From assembly GCA_947177485.1 (NCBI GenBank), contig CAMWUR010000021.1:1-35846 (forward strand): DNA of 35,846 nt. The letters run 5' to 3'. Below, one piece after another: positions 1-8,237 of this stretch. Every line of letters starts with the position of its first letter. Within the stretch, counting starts at the first letter, position 1. The translations under genes were made by a program, and so were the position numbers. This DNA comes from an uncultured Helicobacter sp. (GTDB taxonomy: Bacteria > Campylobacterota > Campylobacteria > Campylobacterales > Helicobacteraceae). The notes under the pieces are model-generated. The model was not told the DNA's origin and made no database searches. It saw only the letters and a list, made by a program, of their open reading frames with translations.

Positions 1-337
1 CTCTTAATTTAATCTCTTGTAAGATTGAATTATTTTTAGAAATTTGCAATATATTATTTCTGAAAATATTATATTCATACGCACCATTTTTAAAGCTATA
101 TACCTTAAAATTTTGTTTGCTATCAAGCAGTGTTTTTCCTTTCAAAATAATATAGTTTCCACTATTTTTATTGACGTTTACATACACTATCTTATTGCAA
201 CCCAAATCACCCTCTGGACAAAGATATAAAACCTTAATCCAAAAATTCTCACTTTCATAACTGCATTGCTCTTGCGGAGTAAAATCATTTGCAAAAAGTG
301 GGGTTATAAAAATGCTCAAAAATATTATTTTAACCAT
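1..337 (-). CDS. Secreted protein of unknown function, 3' end outside window
   Basis: The minus strand is open from an ATG at 337 to the window edge, giving 112 codons without a stop, so the gene is cut by the boundary. The N-terminus is a clear signal peptide: MVKIIFLSIFITPLFA followed by NDFTP, with a likely cleavage after FA. The mature part has three cysteines (in EQC, YLC and LGC contexts) and is rich in Asn and Lys. I do not recognise the family. It starts 31 bases after the stop of the 369-1085 gene and belongs to the same AT-rich run of overlapping unknown genes. The Shine-Dalgarno sequence is weak; a TTG nine bases upstream in frame is an alternative start. Export to the periplasm or outside is an inference from the signal peptide only. 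Confidence 0.6.
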   Translation of the reverse strand, partial: MVKIIFLSIFITPLFANDFTPQEQCSYESENFWIKVLYLCPEGDLGCNKIVYVNVNKNSGNYIILKGKTLLDSKQNFKVYSFKNGAYEYNIFRNNILQISKNNSILQEIKLR

Positions 338-368
338 AGCTGCCAACTTGTATATATTTTCATATTCC

Positions 369-1085
369 TTACCTTAGTTTATCACTCTTAATCCATAGCT
401 TAATAAATTCGCCGTTTTGTCTCCTATAAATAACAAAACTAAATTCTCCTTTATTTTGCAAGAGTTTTAGTTTATCTTTTGGAATTAAAAACAAATCATC
501 AATCTTGCAATTTTTATGGGGAGCAGAATAAAAATACGCTCTCTCTTTTGCGTGTGTGCCAATGATTTCATTTTGCATTAAAATATTTTCATCTTTAAAT
601 TGACTTTGCAAGGCTAAAGTTTGAGAAAAATTACAATATCTCAAGCAATCATTGAATTGATTTGCTAGATTTATATCGACAATTAATTCTTTTTCTTGCA
701 CATTATCTTTAAGTGTTTTTGTATTTATATCATATTCAAGCCAAGTAATAGTGCCTGTGCCTTGAAATTCTCTGCTGTTTTTATCTACCCAATCAAAAAA
801 TAGCTTTACTAGAATCTTATCATTATCCCAAGTATCAAATTCAAACGAGATATGTTCTTTGACCCATTGCGTATCTCTGTCCCCTCTATAAGATTCAAGT
901 TGGAGGGTATTAACGATACTATTTTGAGGCAACACTTCAAAACCCATATTTAAGGAAGAGGCTGCATTAGAAGCATTTCCAAATGCCTCTTTTGCTTCCC
1001 TAGTCATTTCTTGCATTTCTATCAAGCTCTGATTGATGGTGTTTTCTAATGTTTCTGTAATGTTTTGTTCATTGTTGGCAGGCAT
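369..1085 (-). CDS. Unknown soluble protein in the AT-rich left-end cluster
   Basis: This encodes a 238-residue protein with no signal peptide and no membrane segment; I do not recognise the family. The N-terminal 60 residues are rich in Glu, Asn and Ala and look helical or coiled; the rest has a mixed strand-like pattern ending in a basic tail (KSDKLR). I chose the ATG at 1085 because AAGGA lies seven bases upstream; a TTG one codon earlier is possible. It overlaps the 3' end of the upstream gene by 17 bases, which suggests translational coupling. Composition is clearly more AT-rich than the ftsH-like to aroB genes to the right, so horizontal acquisition is likely. No function can be assigned. 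Confidence 0.65.
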   Translation of the reverse strand: MPANNEQNITETLENTINQSLIEMQEMTREAKEAFGNASNAASSLNMGFEVLPQNSIVNTLQLESYRGDRDTQWVKEHISFEFDTWDNDKILVKLFFDWVDKNSREFQGTGTITWLEYDINTKTLKDNVQEKELIVDINLANQFNDCLRYCNFSQTLALQSQFKDENILMQNEIIGTHAKERAYFYSAPHKNCKIDDLFLIPKDKLKLLQNKGEFSFVIYRRQNGEFIKLWIKSDKLR

Positions 1086-1893
1086 CAATCATTCCTTTTG
1101 CGGTTAGAATATATTCTATATAGACTATACTACTTGTTAGTGATGCTATAAACTCTTCATAAGAATTTTGATTAATATACCTTAAAACATCTTCATTGGG
1201 CTTTAAATTTTTTAAAATATTATAACTTTCTAGCGTTCTTGACAAGAGTGTTTCTATATACTTATAGGGAATGGAACAAGTGTGGTCAAAGTAAGTACTA
1301 CTCGCAATAACAGCGGAATTAGTAATGTACCTATTCTTATTAGCTTGTTGAATATAAACTAAGTCAGTTGTGTTATTAGAAATATATTGATAAAAATCCT
1401 CATAAGCTTGTGCAAATTGGAATTGTTCCTCAGATATGGCTTCTTTTATTTCTTGTGAATTTTTTAGGATTTCTTGGAATTGTTGCATTTGGGATTGATT
1501 GAGTCTCTTCATTTCAGGGTATGAAAAAAATGTTCTTTTTATTTTTGATAAATATATAAATTTCTTAACCGAATTGCTGATTACATCAATATAAAATTCC
1601 CCCATTCCAATTATTTCCATTAAAATAAAATCTTGTTTGGCGGTTTGTATTTGTTTATTTAATGCTTGAAAATCTTTTAGTCTCGGTTGGAATGTAGTGA
1701 AATTATCAAGAAAGACAGAAGGGTCATCAATGAGGGTGTCATATTTTGCTAATATCCTTTCTTCCTTTGGATATTCTACAGCAACCCAATAAATAAGCTT
1801 TATAGGTTTATAAAGCAAAGCACTAGCAATGATGATTGAAGGCAAAAATAAAAGTAAAGGCACATAAAACATTTTTCTTTTGTAGAATCTCAT
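1069..1893 (-). CDS. Unknown protein with one N-terminal membrane anchor
   Basis: This encodes a 274-residue protein. Residues 9-33 form one strongly hydrophobic segment after a basic start (MRFYKRK), so it is predicted to be anchored in the inner membrane with a mostly soluble C-terminal domain rich in Gln, Tyr and Ile and largely helical. I chose the ATG at 1893 because GGAG lies eight bases upstream; a longer reading from a TTG at 1944 would add 17 residues, overlap the upstream gene and has no ribosome binding site. It overlaps the next gene by 17 bases. I do not recognise the family. With the multi-pass protein upstream and the soluble and secreted proteins downstream it forms a compact cluster, perhaps one envelope-associated unit; that is inference from spacing only. 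Confidence 0.65.
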   Translation of the reverse strand: MRFYKRKMFYVPLLLFLPSIIIASALLYKPIKLIYWVAVEYPKEERILAKYDTLIDDPSVFLDNFTTFQPRLKDFQALNKQIQTAKQDFILMEIIGMGEFYIDVISNSVKKFIYLSKIKRTFFSYPEMKRLNQSQMQQFQEILKNSQEIKEAISEEQFQFAQAYEDFYQYISNNTTDLVYIQQANKNRYITNSAVIASSTYFDHTCSIPYKYIETLLSRTLESYNILKNLKPNEDVLRYINQNSYEEFIASLTSSIVYIEYILTAKGMIDACQQ

Positions 1894-1933
1894 ATTACTT
1901 GCTCCATTATATAAAATATTGCATAGTATTTCA

Positions 1934-2623
1934 TTACTTGCCAAAAGTCCATACCATAATATTCACGAATAGGTAAATGATGCTATACTGAATAAACATG
2001 GACAGGGTAAATATTGCAATACTTATTCTTTTTTGTTTTATAAACACCAAATTTGCAATGGCAACTATAAGGATAAATAAAAATACTATCAATACATAAA
2101 AAGATGAAATTCCAAATAGCAAAAAAAGCAATAAGACTCCACCACCAGCTAAAAAGCCATAAAATATCAAAGAGAAAGTATATCTATTAAATAGAGACAA
2201 AACATATCCTACTAGAAGCATGCAAAAAAGCGAAATTGAAACTTCCATTCTTAAGTTGTAGTATCTCATTATGCAAAATATAACAAAACCACACACAGAG
2301 CCATAAAAGAAACTAGACACGAACCACGCAATCTGTCCACTCGTAATAGAATCTAGTCCTTTAGATTCTAGTTTGGGTTTAAGCTGTGAATAAAGAGGAA
2401 TTTTCAAGTCACGTGCCTTTTGATAGTTTCTAACAACATATTCATTATCAACTGCTTTTCTTGTGCTGATTTTTTCATCAAATTCTCCCAAATTTTTATT
2501 TAAATCTCGATATCTGTCGTTGCGAGGCGAATCCGAAGTAATCAACTGTCTTTGAATGCTCAACGTTTGATTGCCATGCGTTCTTGCGAACGCTCGCAAT
2601 GATAGATAGTTAGCCCCAAGCAT
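1934..2623 (-). CDS. Unknown multi-pass membrane protein with repeat-derived N-terminus
   Basis: This is a 229-residue frame. Residues from about 90 to the end are almost wholly hydrophobic and could form five or six membrane segments. The ATG at 2623 overlaps the stop of the FtsH-like gene as TAATG, a typical coupling arrangement. About residues 7-36 are encoded by a 90-bp interspersed inverted-repeat element (2515-2604), also present at 17763-17852, so this part is not ancestral protein sequence. The genuine start may lie downstream of the repeat, but no in-frame ATG occurs before the first membrane segment; the ATG after GGGAGAATTTG (near 2475) is in another frame and stops after 24 codons. 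The family is not recognised. The gene may be intact with an inserted extension, or have a damaged start. Confidence 0.55.
   Translation of the reverse strand: MLGANYLSLRAFARTHGNQTLSIQRQLITSDSPRNDRYRDLNKNLGEFDEKISTRKAVDNEYVVRNYQKARDLKIPLYSQLKPKLESKGLDSITSGQIAWFVSSFFYGSVCGFVIFCIMRYYNLRMEVSISLFCMLLVGYVLSLFNRYTFSLIFYGFLAGGGVLLLFLLFGISSFYVLIVFLFILIVAIANLVFIKQKRISIAIFTLSMFIQYSIIYLFVNIMVWTFGK
2515..2604. repeat. 90-bp interspersed inverted-repeat element, copy 1
   Basis: The element is bounded by TGTCGTTGCGAG (2515-2526) and CTCGCAATGATA (2593-2604), which are imperfect inverted repeats of each other. A second copy of the same length lies at 17763-17852 in the same orientation. Shared internal blocks are CGAAGTAATC near the left end and GATTGC-ATGC before the right end. 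No transposase is encoded, so this is a MITE- or palindromic-element-like repeat. It sits just after the FtsH-like stop and is read through by the downstream frame, as Rickettsia palindromic elements can be. Confidence 0.7.
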
Positions 2624-4314
2624 TAGCTTTCCACAAACATCACTTCTTGCAAGATGTCGCGAATCTCTTCCTTGCTCAAACGTTCCTGCTCCAAGAGTCG
2701 CTCTTCGATGCTACGCAACGCGGGTTTGGCATTTTCAAAAAACTCGCGCATCTCGTTTTTTGCATCGCTTAGAATCTGCAACGCATCGCTTGTGTCGCCG
2801 ATGAGTTTGCTGCCCATTCCGTAACGTTCCGCCATTTCTTGCGCGAGCGCCTTTGCTTTGCTCAAATCCTCTTCGCAATTGGAATAGCCTTCGCCATAAT
2901 TTATCTCAAGCGCGATGATTCCCGAGAGTAGAATCTTGATTTTATTGAAAAGTTCGCTGCGGCTAAACAATTCTTTGTCAAATTCCTTAATCCCCTCATT
3001 CATCAGCGAGATTTTTTCAAACTCCATTTCCATCCAATACGCCGAAAGCGCCTTTGCGGCTTGATAAGTCGCGAGAATCTTTTTTTCCTCATCGCTAAAG
3101 CTCAATTGTTTGCGCTTGCCGAGCACGACTTTATCTTTTGAAGCGAGAATGTCTTCCATCGTGAGCTGCTTGCTCTTGCGGCGCAATGCGTGTAGCGCCG
3201 CTTCGTTCACGAGCGCTGCGAGCGCCGCGCCGCTGAATCCCACGCTAAGGCGCGAGACTTCCTCGAGGTCGAGCTCGTAGTGCTTGTTGCGCAAATGCAC
3301 CTCTAAGATTTTGATACGCTCATAGAAATCGGGCAGCTCGACATAGATTCGCCTATCAAAGCGTCCGCTGCGCAACAGCGCCTCATCGAGCACATCGATT
3401 TTGTTGGTCGCGCCAATCACGATGACGCCTTTGGAATCCTCGAATCCGTCCATTTCGGTCAGGAGTTGGTTGAGCGTTGTTTCGCGCTCATCGTTGCGCA
3501 GGCTGCCGCGCGCCTTGCCCACCGCGTCAATCTCGTCGATAAAGATGATAGACGGCGCGGCGAGCTTCGCCTTGCGAAAGATGTCTTGGACACGTTTTGC
3601 GCCCATGCCGACATAGATTTGGGCAAAGCTCGAGCCACTTTGGTAGAAAAACGGCACGCCCGCCTCGCCCGCAACGGCTTTGGCAATCAGCGTTTTGCCC
3701 ACGCCGGGGGGTCCCATGAGCAGCACGCCTTTGGGCAATTTTGTGCCAAATTGTTGGTATTTTTTGGGATTTTTGAGAAAATCGATGATTTCTTCGAGCT
3801 CTTCTTTGACTTCTTTAATCCCCGCGACATCATCAAACGTCACATTGCACATCGTGGGCGAAACGCGCATATCGAACATATCGCGGTCATCATAGCTGCG
3901 GCTCATATCGCGTGTGAAGCGTTTGGGCTCGACGATTCGTTCTTTTGGGCGCTCTTGTCGGAAGAATTGGTATGCCCACATTCCGGTGAATAGGATAAAG
4001 AGGACAATCGCGATGTCAAAAAGGAGCGAATAGCCGTCATACTCGCGGCGAATCTCGAGCGGAACTTTCATCGTGAGCTCGCGAATGGGGAGGCTCACTT
4101 GCGGGGCTTTGTAGTAGAGGTTGTTGATTTTGACATAGAGATAGCCGCCCTCCAAATACGCATAGCTCGCCTGATTCACCTCGACAAGGCGCATCATCTC
4201 TTCGGCGCTCACGAGCTTTGCGCGGTCTTTGTATAGCCCATAGCCCAGCAGCCCAAACGCGAACACGAGCGCGATAAGCCCGATGAATAGGTTTCTGTTT
4301 TTCGATTTACGCAT
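2623..4314 (-). CDS. FtsH-like AAA+ ATPase lacking the zinc-protease motif
   Basis: This is a 563-residue protein with FtsH layout at the front: membrane segment at about 8-28, a short periplasmic domain, a second segment at about 96-117, then an AAA+ module. Visible motifs are Walker A GPPGVGKT (201-208), a pore-loop region YVGMGA (234-239), Walker B FIDEID (258-263) and the second region of homology ending SGRFDRR (316-322). The M41 protease motif that should follow (HEAGH) is replaced by YQAAKA (417-422), so both zinc-binding His and the catalytic Glu are missing. It matches the second, shorter FtsH-type protein of H. pylori (HP0286 type), also next to mtaB and an MscS gene. It is probably an ATP-driven unfoldase or a partner of true FtsH. 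I chose the ATG at 4314 for its AAGGAGGGG ribosome binding site and 8-base overlap with mtaB; a 661-residue reading is only mtaB in another frame. Confidence 0.9.
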   Translation of the reverse strand: MRKSKNRNLFIGLIALVFAFGLLGYGLYKDRAKLVSAEEMMRLVEVNQASYAYLEGGYLYVKINNLYYKAPQVSLPIRELTMKVPLEIRREYDGYSLLFDIAIVLFILFTGMWAYQFFRQERPKERIVEPKRFTRDMSRSYDDRDMFDMRVSPTMCNVTFDDVAGIKEVKEELEEIIDFLKNPKKYQQFGTKLPKGVLLMGPPGVGKTLIAKAVAGEAGVPFFYQSGSSFAQIYVGMGAKRVQDIFRKAKLAAPSIIFIDEIDAVGKARGSLRNDERETTLNQLLTEMDGFEDSKGVIVIGATNKIDVLDEALLRSGRFDRRIYVELPDFYERIKILEVHLRNKHYELDLEEVSRLSVGFSGAALAALVNEAALHALRRKSKQLTMEDILASKDKVVLGKRKQLSFSDEEKKILATYQAAKALSAYWMEMEFEKISLMNEGIKEFDKELFSRSELFNKIKILLSGIIALEINYGEGYSNCEEDLSKAKALAQEMAERYGMGSKLIGDTSDALQILSDAKNEMREFFENAKPALRSIEERLLEQERLSKEEIRDILQEVMFVES

Positions 4315-5560
4315 AATTCCCCTCCTTTTTGACTTGATAATTTTCGACAAACACCCAATCGCCGACATTGGCGGGCATGCGCTTGAAATGGATTCTGTTG
4401 AAGAATTGGTCGAGCCCATTCTTGCTATCGTCCTTGCCCTCGACCAACACGCAGAGCGCAACGCCCCGCGCTTGCAATGTTTGGCGAAAGCGGAAGTTGT
4501 TGGAATCAACAAGCCGCTTGACCGTGTGCAGCCGCGCTTTGGCAACATCGCCACTTGTTGTGGGGGCGAGCATGCTCGAGGGCGTGTTGTTACGTGGCGA
4601 GTAGACAAAGGGGTGGAGATGTGTGAGCGGCAAAGAGGCGAGATTTTCTAGCGCCTGCGCGAAGATGGATTCTGTTTCGCCAGGGTGTCCAACGATAAAA
4701 TCGCTGCCAATCGCATAGCCAAGACGCGCGATTGCGTGCAATTGTTCGTAGTCATTCTCGAAGCGATTGCGGCGATTCATGATTTCTAGCATCGTATTGT
4801 GCGTGTGTTGCAGGGCAATATGCAGATGTCTTGCCATAAACGATTCGCCCAAGAGCTCGAAGAGCTCGGAATCGATTTGGCTGGGCTCGAGCGAGCCGAG
4901 CCGAATGCGTCTCACGCCCTTTATTTGCGCAATCTCACGAATGAGGCGCGCGAGCGTTGGCTTATCTTTGTCTTGTTTAGCGCGTCCATAACTACCTGTG
5001 TTTGTGCCTGTGAGCACAAACTCACTAAACCCGCGCGAGGCTAGAAGGCGAATCTGTTCAAGGATTGTGCGGGGTTCAAATGAACGCGCCGCGCCGCGCA
5101 CTTGAGGGATAATGCAATAACTGCAAGCAAAATCGCAACCCTCTTGAATCTTCACAAACGCACGGCTTTTGCCAACAAAATCGCCAACAAGTGTCGAATC
5201 GAGCGCCGTTTCAGGCAAAAGGCGACAAAAGGGCTCGGGGCTTTGCAGGAGCGAATCGATTTGTTCTTTGAGCGCATGCGAAAACACGGCAAAAACGAGA
5301 TTCTGTTCAAAGAGTTCTTTGCCTTGTGTGGTTGCACCACAACCTGTCAGGAAGATTTTTTTGCCAAGCACGCGCGCGCGGCGGATATAATTGCGCACGC
5401 CACTATCTGACGCATTGGTGACGGTGCAGGAATTGACGATGATGATGTCGGCTTCTTCTTCGTTTGAAGCGATTGTGAAATGTTGCAGATTGCTGCGCAT
5501 CACGGCTGTATCGAAGAGGTTTGTGCGGCAACCGAAAGTTTTGAAAAAGACTCGTGGCAT
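4307..5560 (-). CDS. mtaB: tRNA t6A37 methylthiotransferase MtaB
   Basis: MtaB converts N6-threonylcarbamoyladenosine at position 37 of ANN-decoding tRNAs to the 2-methylthio form, using two iron-sulfur clusters and S-adenosylmethionine. The 417-residue protein has the N-terminal methylthiotransferase domain with conserved cysteines 11 (FGCRTN), 45 (NSCTVTN) and 74 (TGCGA), the radical-SAM triad C142-x3-C146-x2-C149, and a short C-terminal TRAM-like segment. Its length is normal. The ATG at 5560 overlaps the stop of the upstream MscS gene (TGATG) and has GGAG seven bases upstream; a GTG at 5563 is the alternative. The 3' end overlaps the FtsH-like gene by 8 bases, so both are probably translated together. 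MiaB and RimO are relatives; the FGCRTN start and adjacent context favour MtaB. Confidence 0.92.
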   Translation of the reverse strand: MPRVFFKTFGCRTNLFDTAVMRSNLQHFTIASNEEEADIIIVNSCTVTNASDSGVRNYIRRARVLGKKIFLTGCGATTQGKELFEQNLVFAVFSHALKEQIDSLLQSPEPFCRLLPETALDSTLVGDFVGKSRAFVKIQEGCDFACSYCIIPQVRGAARSFEPRTILEQIRLLASRGFSEFVLTGTNTGSYGRAKQDKDKPTLARLIREIAQIKGVRRIRLGSLEPSQIDSELFELLGESFMARHLHIALQHTHNTMLEIMNRRNRFENDYEQLHAIARLGYAIGSDFIVGHPGETESIFAQALENLASLPLTHLHPFVYSPRNNTPSSMLAPTTSGDVAKARLHTVKRLVDSNNFRFRQTLQARGVALCVLVEGKDDSKNGLDQFFNRIHFKRMPANVGDWVFVENYQVKKEGNYA

Positions 5561-7188
5561 CACACATCTCCATGTGGCGCATTGAGCTGCGTTGGAGGGA
5601 TTGCGCCATCATTTGGTGGCGCATCTTTGGGTGCGCGCACTGTCGTTGTTGGGTAGGCTATGGTGATGTCGTCTTCATTTTTGATGGCGTCAATGATTTC
5701 ACCACAAATCGTGCTGTGCAGCGGCAATGTGGCATAGGCATTGGTTTGATACCATAGCGAAACCCGAATCCCATTTGCTTCAATCATCGTAAATACGCGT
5801 GGTTCAACATTGGTGTTGCGCAATGAGTAGCGGTCGCGCAAAAGGTTGAGCTGCTTGCGTGTGATGTCGGTATAGCCTTTGGCATAATGTTTGGCAATAT
5901 CGGTGCAGATTTGCACCATTTTTTTATGATTGGAATCGAAGGTAATCGTGATGTCGATTCCGTCCCAAACGGTTTTCATGCTTCCATGTGTGTAGTTGGC
6001 AATCATTGTTGTAAAGATATAATTATTTGGGATAAAGATGATGCGCCCGGCGCGGCGGTTTTCCATGTATGTTAGCAATGTGATGCCTTCGTGGATTGTG
6101 ATTCGCAATAGCGAAATGTCGAGCACGTCGCCGATGTAGATTGCGCCATCTTTCACAACGCGGATTCTGTCGCCCACATGCACACTGCCGCCCACAACAA
6201 TCACGAACCAGCCAAGCACAGACATGAACAAATCTTTCATTGCAATCGCGAGCCCAGCAGACGCGAACCCCAAAAATGCGACAAGATATGTTACATTTTC
6301 GAGATAGGAAAAGAGTACAATCAGGACGATGATGATGATGTTGATATAATTCACAATTTTGCTCATTGTGTAGCTACGTTCGTTGCTTGTGATGTAGCGG
6401 CGGATTCCGAGCTTGAGCATGAACGCAATGAGAATCGAGAGTAGCACAATCAGCCCGACAATGGCTGCCTTGATGACTTGGTCGGTGATTTCGGCGGTGA
6501 TTTGTCCAATCTCGTCTTCGGCTTTGTTTTGGTACAAATCGAGTGTGGTGGCGAATACATGGGACGTCGAGACGAGGTCTTCGAGCATCGCTTGTGTTGT
6601 GTGCAGCTCTTCGGCAATCGTGCGCCCGCCGCCGAGAATATCATCGGTGCTGCCGAGCTCTTGGAGCTCGCGTAGCAGCTTTGCCTTTTCGGTGAGCCGC
6701 TGTTTGAGCGATTCGAGTGCCTTGAAATTGCTTGTGAGCCGTTTGCTCTCGGCGCGGAGTTGCTTGATGTAGCTCACGCCCTGAATGATAAGGATTGGAT
6801 TGCTGACATGGAAATTGCGCTCCTCAATTGTGGTCGAGATGAGTTCCTTATAGGGGCTGTCTTTGAAGTTCGCGAGCAGGTCTTTTTGCTGCTTGAGTGT
6901 CTCAATCTCGCGTTCGAGCATCGAGTGTTGAATCTGACTTTGTGGCGATTTTTTGAGTTTCTCGAGCTCTTGTTCGGCATTTTGGAGCGAACGGACGACA
7001 TCGAGATAGGTTTTGTAGTTGGCATATTGTTTGCTCCACGCATTGCTCGAATCGTTCAAATAGCGGTCAATAGACGCGAGTGAGAGGAGAATATTGTTTT
7101 GCGAAAGCATGAGCGCCGCGTTGTTTTGCTGGTTTGTGTTGGCAAACAACAGCCCGATTCCGAGTAGATAGATGATTACGAATCGCAA
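5560..7188 (-). CDS. MscS-family mechanosensitive channel (HP0284 type)
   Basis: This encodes a 542-residue small-conductance mechanosensitive channel family protein. It starts with a signal-peptide-like segment (MRFVIIYLLGIGLLFA), followed by about 190 mostly helical, charged residues likely to be a periplasmic coiled coil. Several membrane segments follow at about 230-340, including the glycine/alanine-rich pore helix (FLGFASAGLAIAMKDL), then the cytoplasmic beta-domain (VGDRIRV, FIPNNYIF). Such channels release osmolytes on hypo-osmotic shock. The start is a TTG at 7188 preceded by GGAG and lies inside the last codons of aroB (13-base overlap); it is the only start that keeps the signal peptide. 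A second, unrelated-length MscS gene lies at 11174-13009. The ion or solute carried cannot be told from sequence. Confidence 0.88.
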   Translation of the reverse strand: MRFVIIYLLGIGLLFANTNQQNNAALMLSQNNILLSLASIDRYLNDSSNAWSKQYANYKTYLDVVRSLQNAEQELEKLKKSPQSQIQHSMLEREIETLKQQKDLLANFKDSPYKELISTTIEERNFHVSNPILIIQGVSYIKQLRAESKRLTSNFKALESLKQRLTEKAKLLRELQELGSTDDILGGGRTIAEELHTTQAMLEDLVSTSHVFATTLDLYQNKAEDEIGQITAEITDQVIKAAIVGLIVLLSILIAFMLKLGIRRYITSNERSYTMSKIVNYINIIIIVLIVLFSYLENVTYLVAFLGFASAGLAIAMKDLFMSVLGWFVIVVGGSVHVGDRIRVVKDGAIYIGDVLDISLLRITIHEGITLLTYMENRRAGRIIFIPNNYIFTTMIANYTHGSMKTVWDGIDITITFDSNHKKMVQICTDIAKHYAKGYTDITRKQLNLLRDRYSLRNTNVEPRVFTMIEANGIRVSLWYQTNAYATLPLHSTICGEIIDAIKNEDDITIAYPTTTVRAPKDAPPNDGAIPPTQLNAPHGDV

Positions 7189-8228
7189 AATTGCTCCAAT
7201 ACGTTCATAATCTCTTCATAGGTAAATTTATCATAAAAAAGCACATTGCCAATCGAGTCGGGCAGGATAAATTTGATTTTGTTATTGGCAGTTTTTTTGT
7301 CCAAAAAGAGAGAATGATAGAATTGCTGCTTGTTTAAGATTTTATAATGCGTGGGGAGATTGTAGGATTGCAAAAGCGTGCAGATTCTCTCTGCCTCACT
7401 TGTTGTGAGGCAGCCATGTTTGCAGGCAAGTGCATTGACCATCACCATACCCATACTGACAGCTTCACCATGCAGATAGTGTCCATAGCCACTCTCTTTT
7501 TCTATCGCATGTCCAAAGGTATGTCCATAGTTCAGTGCAGCGCGCAAACCTTGTTCTTTTTCGTCTTGACAAACCACACGTTGCTTGATGGAGATTGCGC
7601 CACGTAGCGCGGTGAGCAAGGAATCTTGCGTTTCAAGGCTTAGGTGATGTTCCCAAAGCCACTCAAAAAAGGGTGCATCAAAGGTTACAGCCATTTTGAT
7701 AATCTCGGCAACACCAGCAGCAAACTCGCGCGCAGGCAAGGTGCGTAAAAAGAATGGGTCGATATGCACGCTCGCGGGTTGATGAAACAGCCCAACGAGA
7801 TTCTTGCCAAAGACGTTGTTGATGCCTGTTTTGCCGCCAATGCTTGCATCGACTTGCGCAAGCAACGTGGTTGGAATCTGCACAAAATCAATCCCGCGCA
7901 TAAAAATTCCCGCCGCAAAACCGACAATATCGCCCACAACACCACCGCCAAGCGCTATCATCGTTGATTTTCTATCGAGTCTATGCAAAAAAGCCGTTTC
8001 GAGAATCCGTTGCACGCTTTCAAAGGTTTTGTAGTGTTCACCATCTTCGATGATACAAATACAGATTTCAGGAGCAGAAATTTTGGGCAGTAAAAAGTCG
8101 AGATAAAGCGCCCCAACGCAGCTGTTGCTTACCACCAAAACCTTGCCTTTGAACTGCAGCTTTGGCGTTAACGCACCAAAATGGATAGGGTAGGAACGAT
8201 GCGGGGTTGTGATGTGTATAGAATCCAT
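7176..8228 (-). CDS. aroB: 3-dehydroquinate synthase
   Basis: AroB catalyses the second step of the shikimate pathway, turning DAHP into 3-dehydroquinate with NAD and a divalent metal in the cytoplasm. The 350-residue protein is of normal size. It shows the NAD-binding GGGVVGD, the substrate-binding stretch TTLLAQVDASIGGKTG, the Lys/Asn segment KNLVG, and metal ligands in AEIIK (Glu), YGHTFGHA (His) and HGEAVS (His). The ATG at 8228 has an AAGGA ribosome binding site six bases upstream. It lies nine bases after the TrkA-C-domain gene and overlaps the MscS gene downstream, an order I recall from H. pylori (HP0282-HP0284). No anomalies were seen. Confidence 0.97.
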   Translation of the reverse strand: MDSIHITTPHRSYPIHFGALTPKLQFKGKVLVVSNSCVGALYLDFLLPKISAPEICICIIEDGEHYKTFESVQRILETAFLHRLDRKSTMIALGGGVVGDIVGFAAGIFMRGIDFVQIPTTLLAQVDASIGGKTGINNVFGKNLVGLFHQPASVHIDPFFLRTLPAREFAAGVAEIIKMAVTFDAPFFEWLWEHHLSLETQDSLLTALRGAISIKQRVVCQDEKEQGLRAALNYGHTFGHAIEKESGYGHYLHGEAVSMGMVMVNALACKHGCLTTSEAERICTLLQSYNLPTHYKILNKQQFYHSLFLDKKTANNKIKFILPDSIGNVLFYDKFTYEEIMNVLEQFCDS

Positions 8229-8237
8229 TGTGTGTCC

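Noticed and set aside
44-229. Plus-strand 61-codon frame at the left end
   Set aside because: It lies opposite the partial secreted-protein gene, which has a clear signal peptide; the plus frame has no ribosome binding site.
3466-3993. Plus-strand frame opposite the AAA domain of the FtsH-like gene
   Set aside because: Shadow of the Walker region; no start signals.
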